Source: an uncultured Bacilli bacterium
GTDB lineage: Bacteria; Bacillota_I; Bacilli_A; RF39; UBA660
DNA: 64,000 nucleotides
Direction of reading: 5' to 3'
Assembly: GCA_934141535.1 (NCBI GenBank)
Contig: CAKPCH010000005.1
Location: forward strand, 86,571 to 150,570
Of this stretch, positions 50,277 to 60,135 are shown piece by piece (within the stretch, counting starts at the first letter, position 1; every line of letters begins with the position of its first letter). The notes beneath the pieces are model-generated. The model was not told the origin of the DNA. It saw nothing but the letters and a program-made list of their open reading frames with translations, and made no database searches. A program made the translations under genes and the position numbers.

Positions 50277-53150
50277 ATTATTAGTTTGATTACTATTATC
50301 ATTTTTGTCATCTTGATTATCTTTTTTATCATCTTGTTTGTTGTCATCTTTTTTATCATCAGGTGTACTTGGTGTAGTAGGCGTATTTTGTTTAATATCT
50401 TTTATAGTAGCACTTACTTGTTTACCATCACTCATATTTAATTTAAATATTGAATAAGCAGTTTTAACTACAAAAGTATAATCTCCATTTTCATCTAATT
50501 TAGTTTCATACTTATTAGAAGTACTAAAGTCTAATAACTTTAATTTTCCATCTTTACCTTTAAGATAAATATTATAACCAATCTCACCAATATTATATTT
50601 ATTATATTCTAATCTTGAATTTAAGTAGTTATCAAGATATCCTTGATTCTCAAATACAGTAGAGAATGATTTTCTTAAGTAATCAGTATTATTTATTTCA
50701 GGAGTTTTAACAGCATCCCAAGTAAGAGTAACTTTTTCTTTATTTACAGTAGCCTTCAAATTAGAAACATCACTTAATTTAGAGAATCTAGTTGAAATAG
50801 TAGTTGGTTCAGTACCTCTTATAAATAATTCAGTTTGTCTTAAATCACCAGGTGTAAATTCACTAGGTAATATAGCCTCAGGTGAACCAGACTCAACTTC
50901 AACAGCAACTACACCACTAGGTTGTGTAAAGTAATTTCCATTTGTAAACACTTTTTTACCAACAGCTTGGAATAATCTTAAATGTTGTCCTGTATTAAAT
51001 TTATTACAATATTCATTATCTATATTATCATATCCATACCATAATCCAATAGCATACTCAGTATTAAAACCTATAGTCCATAAATCATTAACAGCACCAT
51101 AAGGCATATTATGTATTTCCATAGCTTGGCTAGTATAGTTAGTAGTACCAGTTTTAGCAGCATAGCGAATACCATTAATATTATAGTATCCACTCATAGC
51201 TTGAGTAGCAGTAGTAGCAAGCATATCACTAATTATGTATGCAGTATCTTCACTCATAGCTCTAGTTTTTTCTATATTATTTATATATTCTTCATTAGTA
51301 TCTTGATAAGTAAGTTTAGTAAATGTATATGGTTTAATATATGTACCACCACGTCCAAAAGCAGAGTAGGCAGCAGCCATACTTAATGGAGATTCACCAT
51401 TATAACCACCAATAGCATGAGCTTCATGTAATGTATTAGCTTTAATAGCATCTATAACATCATCAGGATTTTTAGTACTTATACATTTTTTACCATCTCT
51501 TTTATATCCTTCTTTACAAGAATATATTTCAGGAGTTAATCCTAAATTAGTAACAAATTCTATTATTTGAGATTTATCATTTAGTTTGAAAGCTTTAAGT
51601 GCTGGAATATTTCTTGAACCTTTAAGAGCAGTACGTGCAGTCTCAAAACCTTCATATCCACCATCCCAGTTATTAATTGGATTACCATCAGTATAAGTTA
51701 TAGGTTCATCTACAAATATTTTATAAGAACTCCAGTTATTATATTCAATACCAGGACCGTAATCATAAAGGGGTTTTGCAGTAGATCCTATTTGATTTTC
51801 AATATCAGTAGCATAGTTATAAGTATCAATAGCCTCTATATTTCTACCTCCACCAATAGCAACTATACTTCCATCTTCAATACTAGTTATAGCAATACCA
51901 GCTTGAACTTTTTCATTTTCCCAAGAATAAGAAACACCGTTCATAATATCATTTAAATAATTTTGAATATCAGTATCTAGAGTAGAGTTAATAATCATAG
52001 ATTTTGTATATGGATTATAACCAGTTTTATCCTTTACTTCTTCAGCCATAGTATCTAAGAAAGATTGGTATGGAGAAACTTCACCACTTACATAAATACT
52101 TTCTTCTTTAGGAATAACTATCTTATCAACAGTCATAGATTTAGCAATCTTATATTCTTCATCATTTATATATCCATGACGTTTCATTAAATATAATACT
52201 GTTTGTCTTCTTTTTTCAGTAGCCTCAGGATTTTTATAAGGATTATATCTTCCTGGAGCTTGGAAAAGCCCAGCAATCATAGCAGCTTCACTTAAATTTA
52301 AATCTTTAGCACTCTTATTAAAATAAGTACGTGCTACTTGTTCAACACCATGTGCATTGTTTCCCATATAATATGTATTTACATAGAATTCTAATATTTG
52401 TTCTTTTGTATAATTCTTTTCTATTTTAAATAAAGAAACATAGACATCTGTAAATTTTCTAATAATACCTTCAATACCAGTTGCCTCATCAGAAGTAAAT
52501 GTATTTTTTGAAACTTGCATTGTAAGAGTAGAAGCTCCACCTGCATTTGAAGACCCTAGTAATTGTAATATTGAAGCTTTTAAAAATCTTGGCCAATCAA
52601 CACCTTTATGTTCAAAAAATCTTGAATCTTCTGTAGCAAGTATAGCATCTATTAATACTTCAGGTATTTCATCATAAGTAATTGTAACACGCTTTTCAGC
52701 ACCCATTTTAGCAATCTCTTCGCCATTTTTATTTAATACTATTGTAGGATCAGTTACATAAAGTAACTCTTCATTAAAGTCAGGAGCTTTAATTACTATA
52801 TAAGCAAAAAATCCAATAATAGTTACTATTCCTAGTATAAAACAAGTTAAGAGTGCTAATAAAAGAATTTTTAATCTTTTTTTATTTGCTTTTTTTCTTT
52901 GTTCTTTTGTAAGATTTTTATCATTTTTAAATATCTTTAATATAACAATATATATTATATTGAGTGCTACAGTTACTATTAAACTTCTAACAATTCCAAA
53001 TCTCTTAAACAATAAAACAAATAATATAATACTTATAATAGGAACAATTAACTTTTTATAATTATTCTTAATAAATTTTATAAATTTATTGTTTTTAGTA
53101 GTCGTTTTAACACTCTTAACTTTCTTTACTTTTTTAACTTTCTTTTTCAT
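50274..53150 (-). CDS. ponA: class A penicillin-binding protein 1
   Basis: This bifunctional enzyme polymerises and cross-links peptidoglycan. A very Lys-rich cytoplasmic start and hydrophobic segments (one true anchor near residues 105-130) precede the GT51 domain (ILATEDSRFFEHKGVDWPRFLKA, GGASTLTMQVSKN, YYMGNNAHGVEQVARTYF). The transpeptidase domain has the active Ser in GSTAKP, SRN and KTGTT. The end has an Fn3-like domain (LKATVNKEKVTLTWDAV) and a 40-residue Thr/Asp/Lys/Asn-rich tail. ATG 53150 is chosen because aaaggagtttaagt precedes it; two ATGs further up would put that site inside the gene. It overlaps recU. Confidence 0.95.
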   Translation of the reverse strand: MKKKVKKVKKVKSVKTTTKNNKFIKFIKNNYKKLIVPIISIILFVLLFKRFGIVRSLIVTVALNIIYIVILKIFKNDKNLTKEQRKKANKKRLKILLLALLTCFILGIVTIIGFFAYIVIKAPDFNEELLYVTDPTIVLNKNGEEIAKMGAEKRVTITYDEIPEVLIDAILATEDSRFFEHKGVDWPRFLKASILQLLGSSNAGGASTLTMQVSKNTFTSDEATGIEGIIRKFTDVYVSLFKIEKNYTKEQILEFYVNTYYMGNNAHGVEQVARTYFNKSAKDLNLSEAAMIAGLFQAPGRYNPYKNPEATEKRRQTVLYLMKRHGYINDEEYKIAKSMTVDKIVIPKEESIYVSGEVSPYQSFLDTMAEEVKDKTGYNPYTKSMIINSTLDTDIQNYLNDIMNGVSYSWENEKVQAGIAITSIEDGSIVAIGGGRNIEAIDTYNYATDIENQIGSTAKPLYDYGPGIEYNNWSSYKIFVDEPITYTDGNPINNWDGGYEGFETARTALKGSRNIPALKAFKLNDKSQIIEFVTNLGLTPEIYSCKEGYKRDGKKCISTKNPDDVIDAIKANTLHEAHAIGGYNGESPLSMAAAYSAFGRGGTYIKPYTFTKLTYQDTNEEYINNIEKTRAMSEDTAYIISDMLATTATQAMSGYYNINGIRYAAKTGTTNYTSQAMEIHNMPYGAVNDLWTIGFNTEYAIGLWYGYDNIDNEYCNKFNTGQHLRLFQAVGKKVFTNGNYFTQPSGVVAVEVESGSPEAILPSEFTPGDLRQTELFIRGTEPTTISTRFSKLSDVSNLKATVNKEKVTLTWDAVKTPEINNTDYLRKSFSTVFENQGYLDNYLNSRLEYNKYNIGEIGYNIYLKGKDGKLKLLDFSTSNKYETKLDENGDYTFVVKTAYSIFKLNMSDGKQVSATIKDIKQNTPTTPSTPDDKKDDNKQDDKKDNQDDKNDNSNQTNN

Positions 53151-53712
53151 ACTTAAACTCCTTTTCATCAATTATCTTTAAATAGTCAAGTCTTGGACTT
53201 ATTCCTTCTTTAATTATAAATCCTTTCTTATTAAAATAGGATAGTGGTATAGATTTTCTATCATTATTATCAAGAAAATCTAATAAATCATTTATAAATA
53301 ATAAATATGTATTATTTAATTTAGTAAATTTAACTATTATAAATCCAATACCACCATGTTTATATATTAATTTTAAATGTTCTATTTGGTGTTTATGAAT
53401 ATTACTTAGAGGAAAACTTGTTAAACTTTTTGTTTCTTTGGCTTCAAAGTCTATATATTTAGATTTATATATACCATTATAATCAGTAGTAGATGGAATT
53501 TTAAAATGTGCTTCTTTAATAACCGCATCATTTCTACTTTTATAGTCTACCTTATTTATAGTAATTGGAGTAGGCTTCTTATAAATGATTGCTATATCAT
53601 TATCTAAATAGTATGTATTTGTTTCATTTAAGTCTGCTTCCAAATTCATACCTCTATTACCATAATTTTTATTAAGTTTAAAATCTTTCTTTAAACCTCC
53701 TGGATAATTCAT
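53134..53712 (-). CDS. recU: Holliday junction resolvase RecU
   Basis: RecU cuts recombination junctions and modulates RecA. The 192-residue protein has the start NYPGG, NRGMNLEADLNETNTYYL (catalytic Glu), AIIYKKPTPI, the active-site strand YKSKYIDFEAKETKSLTSFPLSNIHKHQIEHL with Asp-x-Glu-x-Lys, and GGIGFIIVKF. It is in the usual recU-ponA operon. A site agggtgaagtt precedes the ATG on the minus strand. Confidence 0.95.
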   Translation of the reverse strand: MNYPGGLKKDFKLNKNYGNRGMNLEADLNETNTYYLDNDIAIIYKKPTPITINKVDYKSRNDAVIKEAHFKIPSTTDYNGIYKSKYIDFEAKETKSLTSFPLSNIHKHQIEHLKLIYKHGGIGFIIVKFTKLNNTYLLFINDLLDFLDNNDRKSIPLSYFNKKGFIIKEGISPRLDYLKIIDEKEFKYEKES

Positions 53713-53947
53713 AACTTCACCCTTATATAATTATACAATAAATTTAAAATTTTTACTACTTCTAAATTGTTTATATATGAATTTATTATTTACTATTTTT
53801 TTCATAAAAATAAATTAAGTTTACGCTTTTTATAAGAAAGTATAGACCACTGGTGAATATAAGACAAAAAAGTATCATTTTTTAAAGATAACAATTGTAA
53901 TAAATTAAAAAATCGTGGTAAACTATAAAAGAAAGGTAGGAAGTATT

Positions 53948-54655
53948 ATGGGATATGATAAAAAAAATATGACGTTAATATTAGTAATGACTATAGTAAG
54001 TGTATTAGGTTTATCTATAGCCTTTGCAGCATTCTCTAGTACATTAACAATTAACTCTAAAGCAAATGTAACACCAGATGCATCAAGCTTTAAAGTAGCA
54101 TTTTCATCAAGTTCAACAAGTTTAGTAACAAATAAAATAACACCAACAACAACTGGTAAAGCAACAGGTGGTGCAGCAACAATATCAGGAACAACAATAA
54201 GTGGATTAAGTGCTAATCTAACAAAACCAGGAGATAGTGTAACATATACATTTTATGCATATAATGCAGGAAGTTATGATGCCTATTTATATAATTATGC
54301 TAAAATAGGAAATGCAAGTGGATCAACTACATTTAAAAAATGTACAGCAAGTAGTGGAACAACTGCTTCATTAGTAAATAGTGCTTGTAATGATATAGAA
54401 GTACTTTTATATGTAAATAATATGGCAAATACAGGTACAGGTGGAAGTAGTGGTATTTCTGGTAATGTATATCTAATAACAGGAGGAAGTGCTAGTTCAG
54501 ATTATAGAATATTAAAAGGTAAAAGTCATCCTGTAATTGTAACTATTAGATATAAAAGTGGAAGTACTAATTTAGCTGATGGTGTGTTTACTGTAGATTT
54601 TGGAGATATAACACTTAGTTATCAATCAAACAATCCTTGGTATGGTACTTGGTAG
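53948..54655 (+). CDS. secreted MGY-family surface protein (TasA/camelysin-like)
   Basis: The protein begins MGYDKKNMTLILVMTIVSVLGLSIAFAAFSS, nearly the same signal peptide as at 4901. The mature part (TLTINSKANVTPDASSFKVAFSSSSTSL..., KPGDSVTYTFYAYNAGSYDAYLYNYAKIG, IVTIRYKSGSTNLADGVFTVDFGDITLSYQ) corresponds to the N-terminal beta-sandwich of that protein but ends without the lectin-like domain. It therefore looks like a short form, perhaps a fibre or matrix component like TasA. The atypical site gaaaggtaggaagtatt sets ATG 53948. Upstream sequence (53780-53947) has the shared block cgtggtaaactataaa. Confidence 0.7.
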   Translation: MGYDKKNMTLILVMTIVSVLGLSIAFAAFSSTLTINSKANVTPDASSFKVAFSSSSTSLVTNKITPTTTGKATGGAATISGTTISGLSANLTKPGDSVTYTFYAYNAGSYDAYLYNYAKIGNASGSTTFKKCTASSGTTASLVNSACNDIEVLLYVNNMANTGTGGSSGISGNVYLITGGSASSDYRILKGKSHPVIVTIRYKSGSTNLADGVFTVDFGDITLSYQSNNPWYGTW

Positions 54656-54656
54656 T

Positions 54657-54683
54657 AAAAAAAAGAGAAATCTCTTTTTTTTA
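54657..54683 (+). terminator. terminator
   Basis: aaaaaaaagaga-aa-tctctttttttt. Confidence 0.8.
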
Positions 54684-54734
54684 TTATTTATTTTCCTTTA
54701 GTTAAAAATATAGTATAATAATTGTGGTGATAAC

Positions 54735-55184
54735 ATGAAACTTGTTAAGTATTTATTAGTAATAATTTGGATGATATTAATTTTTTATTTTTCTAATCAA
54801 CCTGCTAACAATTCATCAATGCAAAGTAAAGGTGTTATTATAAAAAGCATAACAGCAGTTACAAAAATAGTAAATAAAAATATTAGTGAAAAAGAATTAG
54901 AAAAAATAATTTACATTGTAGAAAAACCAGTAAGAAAATCAGCACATATTTTCTTATACTTCGTATTAGCCATCCTAGTTACTTGGTTACTTAAATCATA
55001 TAATTTAGAATACAATCAAATGTTTTTATATTCTATTATGATATGTATTTTATATTCTTTTAGTGATGAAATACATCAATTATTTATAAGTGGTAGAAAT
55101 GGAAGTATAATAGATGTATTTATTGATAATCTTGGAAGTTATTTAGGTGTTTTTATTATTAATAAAAGAATAAAAAGCACATAG
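54735..55184 (+). CDS. VanZ-like membrane protein
   Basis: The 149-residue protein has four membrane helices and the VanZ pattern: MILIFYFSNQPANNSS at the start, VRKSAHIFLYFVLAILV, and YSFSDEIHQLFISGRNGSIIDVFIDNLGSYLG. VanZ-like proteins affect envelope stress and teicoplanin tolerance in some species, by an unknown mechanism. It opens the exopolysaccharide region and is close to the next gene (17 bases). Confidence 0.85.
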   Translation: MKLVKYLLVIIWMILIFYFSNQPANNSSMQSKGVIIKSITAVTKIVNKNISEKELEKIIYIVEKPVRKSAHIFLYFVLAILVTWLLKSYNLEYNQMFLYSIMICILYSFSDEIHQLFISGRNGSIIDVFIDNLGSYLGVFIINKRIKST

Positions 55185-55200
55185 AAAGTAGGTAATACAT

Positions 55201-56451
55201 ATGAATGAAATTAATTTAAAAAATTTCTTTAATTATTTAAAAAATAAAGTAGTTCTAGTAATAATAATTATTATATTAACATTATTATTTAGTTTTGTTT
55301 ATTATAACTATAAAAGTACATCTTTATATAAGAGCTCTAATACTATATTAATTATAAATGATATAGAAATTAAAAAACCAAACGAAGAGGATATTTTAAT
55401 ATTAAATAAAGATTTAACAAATGTATGTGATAAATTAATATATGGAAGTCTAATATTAGATAAAGTAATTAATGAATTAAATCTTGATTTAAGTGTAGAA
55501 GAGTTATCAAATAATATAGAATTAGAAATAAATAATAGGGCAGAAACAGTTAAAATAATAGTTAAAGATAAAGATTCTAAAATGTCATCTTTAATAGCAA
55601 ATTCTATATCCAAAAATTTTATAGAATATATAACTAAATTATATGATATAAAAAATATTGAAATTATAGATGAATCAAAACCAGTTATAATAAGTAATAT
55701 AAATATAAGAAAGTTTATATCAAAAACTCTTATTATGGTTATTCTTTTACCATTAATAGTAATATTTACTATGTATTATATAGATCCTATATTAAAAGAT
55801 AAAAAAGACTTAGATAAATTAAAGTTAAAAATATTAGGTATAATATCAAAAATAAATGATGTTGAGTTGATAAAAAAAATTAGACTTAATATTGAAGAGA
55901 ATCTAGGAAATAATAAATTAATATTAATTACTAGTTCAACAACACAAAAAGAAAAGGCTTCAACTTCGTCATTATTAGCGCATGAGTTTTCTAATAAAGG
56001 TTATAAAACTTTATTAATAGATGCAGATTTAAGAAATAATAAATTAAATAATACTTATAATTTGAATGATGAATTAGGTTTATCTTTATTGTTAACTATA
56101 GAAGATAAAAAAATTAATAATTATATACATAAAACAGATATTGATAATTTATATTTTATACCAAGTGGAAAAATTATAGATAACGCATCAACTTTATTAG
56201 AAACTGAATTTTGTAAAAAAACTTTACAAGATTTAAAAAAAGAATATGATATTATTATAGTAGATTCTTGTCCTATAAAAAAATATTCAGATTCTCTTAT
56301 TTTATCCAAAGTAGTAGATACAAGTATATTAGTTTGTTCTTTAGGTATTACTAATATGAATGATTTAATGTACTCTAGAACATCTTTAGAACAAATAAAT
56401 TCTTCTATATGTGGTTTAATACTTAATGATATAAAGGAAAATAAAAAATGA
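55201..56451 (+). CDS. Wzz-type chain-length protein fused to a degenerate tyrosine-kinase domain
   Basis: Two membrane helices (residues about 18-36 and 175-195) bracket a Wzz-type extracytoplasmic region. From about residue 235 a CapB/CpsD-like kinase domain follows with KLILITSSTTQKEKASTSSLLA, LLIDADLRNNKLN (Walker A') and IIIVDSCPI (Walker B). The Walker A should read E-G-K-S/T; here it is E251-K-A253-S-T, so the ATP-binding Lys has become Ala. No Tyr cluster is at the C-terminus. It is therefore probably a regulator without kinase activity, controlling polymer length. The ATG follows gaaagtaggtaatacat and overlaps the next gene by 4 bases. Confidence 0.8.
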   Translation: MNEINLKNFFNYLKNKVVLVIIIIILTLLFSFVYYNYKSTSLYKSSNTILIINDIEIKKPNEEDILILNKDLTNVCDKLIYGSLILDKVINELNLDLSVEELSNNIELEINNRAETVKIIVKDKDSKMSSLIANSISKNFIEYITKLYDIKNIEIIDESKPVIISNINIRKFISKTLIMVILLPLIVIFTMYYIDPILKDKKDLDKLKLKILGIISKINDVELIKKIRLNIEENLGNNKLILITSSTTQKEKASTSSLLAHEFSNKGYKTLLIDADLRNNKLNNTYNLNDELGLSLLLTIEDKKINNYIHKTDIDNLYFIPSGKIIDNASTLLETEFCKKTLQDLKKEYDIIIVDSCPIKKYSDSLILSKVVDTSILVCSLGITNMNDLMYSRTSLEQINSSICGLILNDIKENKK

Positions 56452-57551
56452 TAAAAGTATTAATAGTAGCAACCGACCATTTTGATACAGGTGGTATTAC
56501 TAAAATTATTTTAAATTATTATAACAATATAGATAAATCTAAATTTAAAATAGACTTTGTTATACCTAACGTATTACCACATAATATAGCCCAAGAATTT
56601 AATAAAAATAATTCTAAATATTTTATATTAAATAATAGAAAAAAGAATCCATTAAAATATATAAGACAGTTAAAAAACATTATAAAAAAAGAAAATTATG
56701 ATATAGTTCATGCTCATGGGAATAGTTCAACTTTATTTTTAGAAATGTATGCATCGTATAAAGCTGGGTGTAAAGTTAGAATTTCACATTCTCATAATTC
56801 TACTTGTAATCATAAAGTTATTAATGTATTATTATATCCATTATTTAATAAATATTGTAATGAAAGATATGCATGTGGACTTGAAGCAGGTAAATGGCTT
56901 TTTAAAAATAAAGAATTTACAATAATAAAAAATTCTATAGATCTAGAAAAATATAAATTTAATAAAACTACAAGAGAAAAGATTAGAAAACAATATAATT
57001 TAGATAATAAAACCATATTTGGTCATATAGGTAGATTTAATAAACAAAAAAATCATGAGTTTTTAATAGATATATTTTATTTATATCAAAAAGCAAATCC
57101 AAATTCTATGCTTGTTTTAATAGGTAGCGGAGAAAATTTAGATAATATTAAGAGTAAGGTAAAAGAACTTAATATAGATGATAAAGTTATTTTTACAGGA
57201 GAAATAGATAATGTAGAAGAATGGATGTGCGCTATAGACACAGTTTTATTACCAAGTTTATATGAAGGATTTCCTCTTGTATTAATAGAGTGTCAAGCGA
57301 GTGCTGTATACTGTATAGTATCTAGTAACGTTACTAAAAAAGTTAATGTTACTAATACTATAGATTTTATAGATTTATCTAATAAAGATAAGTGGTTAAA
57401 ATATGTGTTAAATAAAAAAAATATAAATAGAGAAGTAATAAGTAAAAAAAATATAAATCTATGTATAAAAAGTGGATTTGATATAAAAAAGAGTGCTAAA
57501 ACTTTAGAACAAAACTATATAAAGGCATTAAATAAAAGAGGTAAAAATTAA
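56448..57551 (+). CDS. glycosyltransferase family 4 (exopolysaccharide)
   Basis: The 367-residue protein starts KVLIVATDHFDTGGITKIILNYY, has DIVHAHGNSSTLFLEMYASYKAGCKVRISHSHN, then the GT-B C-terminal half with FGHIGRFNKQKNHEFLIDIF, a VLIGSGENLDNIK donor loop and LLPSLYEGFPLVLIECQ (E-x7-E). It transfers a sugar to a lipid-linked repeat unit on the inner membrane face. It is the cousin of the enzyme at 60136, with similar length and motifs (HGNSS, FNKQKN), suggesting a duplication. It is coupled to the Wzz-like gene. Confidence 0.85.
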   Translation: MIKVLIVATDHFDTGGITKIILNYYNNIDKSKFKIDFVIPNVLPHNIAQEFNKNNSKYFILNNRKKNPLKYIRQLKNIIKKENYDIVHAHGNSSTLFLEMYASYKAGCKVRISHSHNSTCNHKVINVLLYPLFNKYCNERYACGLEAGKWLFKNKEFTIIKNSIDLEKYKFNKTTREKIRKQYNLDNKTIFGHIGRFNKQKNHEFLIDIFYLYQKANPNSMLVLIGSGENLDNIKSKVKELNIDDKVIFTGEIDNVEEWMCAIDTVLLPSLYEGFPLVLIECQASAVYCIVSSNVTKKVNVTNTIDFIDLSNKDKWLKYVLNKKNINREVISKKNINLCIKSGFDIKKSAKTLEQNYIKALNKRGKN

Positions 57552-57577
57552 TGAAATTTTTATCTCTTTTTAAAATT
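57534..57577. terminator. bidirectional terminator between convergent genes
   Basis: aaaagaggtaaaaatt-aatg-aaatttttatctcttttt. Confidence 0.8.
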
Positions 57578-60032
57578 TACAATTCTTACAAGTAGCAAGA
57601 CCAATATATTCATTATAACTATTTCTTCCGTTATACCACATAAGCCAAGTATTATTTAATTCATCAAAAACACAAGTAGGTTTATAAACTGAATCTTTAT
57701 CAAATCCACTTTTAGAATTAGATATAATAGCTATTTTATTGGATTTTTTCCAATTAATCCCATCATTGCTTGTAGCAAACAATATATTAGCTTTATCTAT
57801 TTTTGTATAACCAATATAAAACATTATATATTTATTATTTCCTATTTTTTTTACATCCCCAACACTAACTTTATAACTATCAAGTGTATTTTTTTTATTA
57901 CTTGGTTTCATAACAATACCTTGTTTAGTAAAGTTGATTCCATCATAACTTGTGGCAAAACAAATTACATCAGGTTCATAAATATCTCCAGCAGAGTACC
58001 ACATTTTAAAAATGTCTTCTTCATAATCATAAATAACATAAGGATTCATAATAGAGCTTTTTTCATAGTCTTTATCTGGTATTAAAATAGGATTTTCGTT
58101 ATATTTAGTAAAGTTAATTCCATCATCACTAATAGCTAATCCAATTTTACTTTCTTTACTAGTTTGGCCAGTATAATACATATAATATTTATTATTATAA
58201 TATAGAATGGATGCTCTATTAATATTCTCTTCCCATTTATTAATTTTATTAGGTTTTAAAACAACTTTTAATTTTGTCCAATTAATTCCATCTAAAGAAG
58301 TAGAAAGCATTATACTTTTTTCTTTTCTACTAGATACATACATCATATATGTATTATTTATTTTTATAACATTTGGATCAAATAATGTTCCAGTTTCATT
58401 ATTACCCAGTATTTGACTTGATGAATACTTTTCCCATCCTAAATTACTAGATTTTTTAAAGTAATATTCATTTATTATAGGCAATATAAATATATGATAT
58501 ATAATTAAAAGAAGTGAACCTAAACTTATTATAATAATAAGTATTTTTCTTATTAATTCATTAAATACTTTTAAATATTTAACTTTAAATTTATCAAAAA
58601 ATTTAACTTTTTTATTTATAATATTTACTAAATATATAATAGCTTTATCTTTTAATAAAATAAGCAATACCATATAAATAAATATTCCAATAAATAATTG
58701 AGCAAATAATAATATTTTAGTATTATTTATAAAGTCTTTTAATATAAAACAATATATAAACATGATGATAGATGCAAAAATATAATTTTTTCCTAAATTA
58801 AATATTTTTTTTAAACTAAATTCATGTCTAATAAAATAAAATTGAATACCCATTACAAAGAATTCTGCTATTAAAGTAGCTATTGTTGCGCCTATTGCTT
58901 TAAAATTTTTAATTAAAATAATATTTAAAATGAAATTAATAATAGATCCTATTATTACTGATATTGTGTATTCTTTTTGCTTTTTTGTAGGTAATAAATA
59001 TTGATAACCTATAATATTGCTAAAACCTATAAATAAAATAATTAAACTCATAAGCTGTAATATAGGTATAACACTTTCATATCCTGGACCTAAAAATATA
59101 GGTATAAAAGTAGAGGCGAGTGCTAAAAGACCAAATATCATTGGAAATGAAAGAAATAGTATAAAATTAAATGTTTTGTACATATATTCTTTTATTTTAT
59201 CTTGATTTTTTAATGAATAGCAATTTGCTATTCTTGGTAACATAATGGTTGATATTGATGTAATGATTGTTAGTATAACTTTAATAATTTTTTCTGCTTG
59301 TTCATAGTAACCAACAATAGACATATCTTTAACAATAAAACCAATCATAGATTTATCCAGTACAGTATAAATTTGAATTGCTATTTGTGGAATAAATAAT
59401 AATAATGTAAATTTAAAATGATAAAATATATTTAAATCTTTAAGTTTAATTTTTTTAATATAATTTTTAATATTTATCCATAAAGATAGGTTACTTGTTA
59501 AAAGAGTTATTACATATATAATAAAATATTTTATTATATCACTTGAATCTTTTATAAATATAAAAATTAATAAAACATTTAATATTTTTACTAGACAATT
59601 ACGTGTTATATTTTTTTTAAATTCTTCTATTCCTTGATAAAACCAACTAATATCAAAAATATTTGCAATTAATTCAAGTGATAAAATTTTAAAAAACAAA
59701 GTATATTTTTTAAAAAAAGTTAGTGTTATAAAAAATAATATAAGTGAAATAGACATTGTAATACATTTTAGAAAAAATAATTCCCAGAAAGTTTTACTTC
59801 TTTTATCAATATTATTTTGATTATAAGCTATTTCTCTTTGTCCATATAAAGATATTCCAACACTTCCAAATATAATAAAATAAGTTATTATAGATTGTGT
59901 ATAACTAAATGTACCAATACCACTTGACCCTAAAACTCTTGATAAATATGCTATAGTTATTAGTGGTAAAAGTAGATTAAAAATTTGAAAAAATAAATTA
60001 TATATATAATTTTTTTTAATAGATTTATTTAT
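57570..60032 (-). CDS. polysaccharide flippase fused to a beta-propeller domain, apparent AUA start
   Basis: Residues about 1-480 form a 12-14-helix Wzx-type flippase (start NKSIKKNYIYNLFFQIFNLLLPLITIAYLSRVLGSSGIGTFSY) that would flip lipid-linked repeat units. After the last helix, about 310 residues outside the membrane hold repeated blades, each with S/T-x-DGIN(W/F) (LDGINWTK, DDGINFTK, YDGINFTK, NDGINWKK), the pattern of GH43/GH32/GH130-like five-bladed propellers. Such a fusion is unusual. Start: the promoter at 60054-60082 puts transcription start downstream of the only GTG (60071), and aggtgg is followed after four bases by ATA-AAT-AAA-TCT, where family members read M-N-K-S. I therefore place the start at ATA 60032. 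Sugar hydrolysis or binding is not proven. Confidence 0.75.
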   Translation of the reverse strand: MNKSIKKNYIYNLFFQIFNLLLPLITIAYLSRVLGSSGIGTFSYTQSIITYFIIFGSVGISLYGQREIAYNQNNIDKRSKTFWELFFLKCITMSISLILFFITLTFFKKYTLFFKILSLELIANIFDISWFYQGIEEFKKNITRNCLVKILNVLLIFIFIKDSSDIIKYFIIYVITLLTSNLSLWINIKNYIKKIKLKDLNIFYHFKFTLLLFIPQIAIQIYTVLDKSMIGFIVKDMSIVGYYEQAEKIIKVILTIITSISTIMLPRIANCYSLKNQDKIKEYMYKTFNFILFLSFPMIFGLLALASTFIPIFLGPGYESVIPILQLMSLIILFIGFSNIIGYQYLLPTKKQKEYTISVIIGSIINFILNIILIKNFKAIGATIATLIAEFFVMGIQFYFIRHEFSLKKIFNLGKNYIFASIIMFIYCFILKDFINNTKILLFAQLFIGIFIYMVLLILLKDKAIIYLVNIINKKVKFFDKFKVKYLKVFNELIRKILIIIISLGSLLLIIYHIFILPIINEYYFKKSSNLGWEKYSSSQILGNNETGTLFDPNVIKINNTYMMYVSSRKEKSIMLSTSLDGINWTKLKVVLKPNKINKWEENINRASILYYNNKYYMYYTGQTSKESKIGLAISDDGINFTKYNENPILIPDKDYEKSSIMNPYVIYDYEEDIFKMWYSAGDIYEPDVICFATSYDGINFTKQGIVMKPSNKKNTLDSYKVSVGDVKKIGNNKYIMFYIGYTKIDKANILFATSNDGINWKKSNKIAIISNSKSGFDKDSVYKPTCVFDELNNTWLMWYNGRNSYNEYIGLATCKNCKF

Positions 60033-60053
60033 AATACCACCTGCTTTTATTAG

Positions 60054-60082
60054 ATTATAACATATAAGCACTTGTTTATCAA
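60054..60082 (-). promoter_or_regulatory. promoter of the flippase gene (minus strand)
   Basis: In minus-strand sense TTGATA (60082-60077), a 17-base spacer, TATAAT (60059-60054). The divergent gene at 60136 must use a separate promoter in the same 100 bases. Confidence 0.75.
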
Positions 60083-60135
60083 TTGATTGATTTTATATGA
60101 TATGCTATAATTGTTTTAGTATTTAGAGGTATAAT

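Noticed and set aside
60033..60071. GTG at 60071 as the flippase start
   Set aside because: It lies upstream of the -10 box of the best promoter and has no ribosome binding site, and the extra residues do not occur in the family's usual start.
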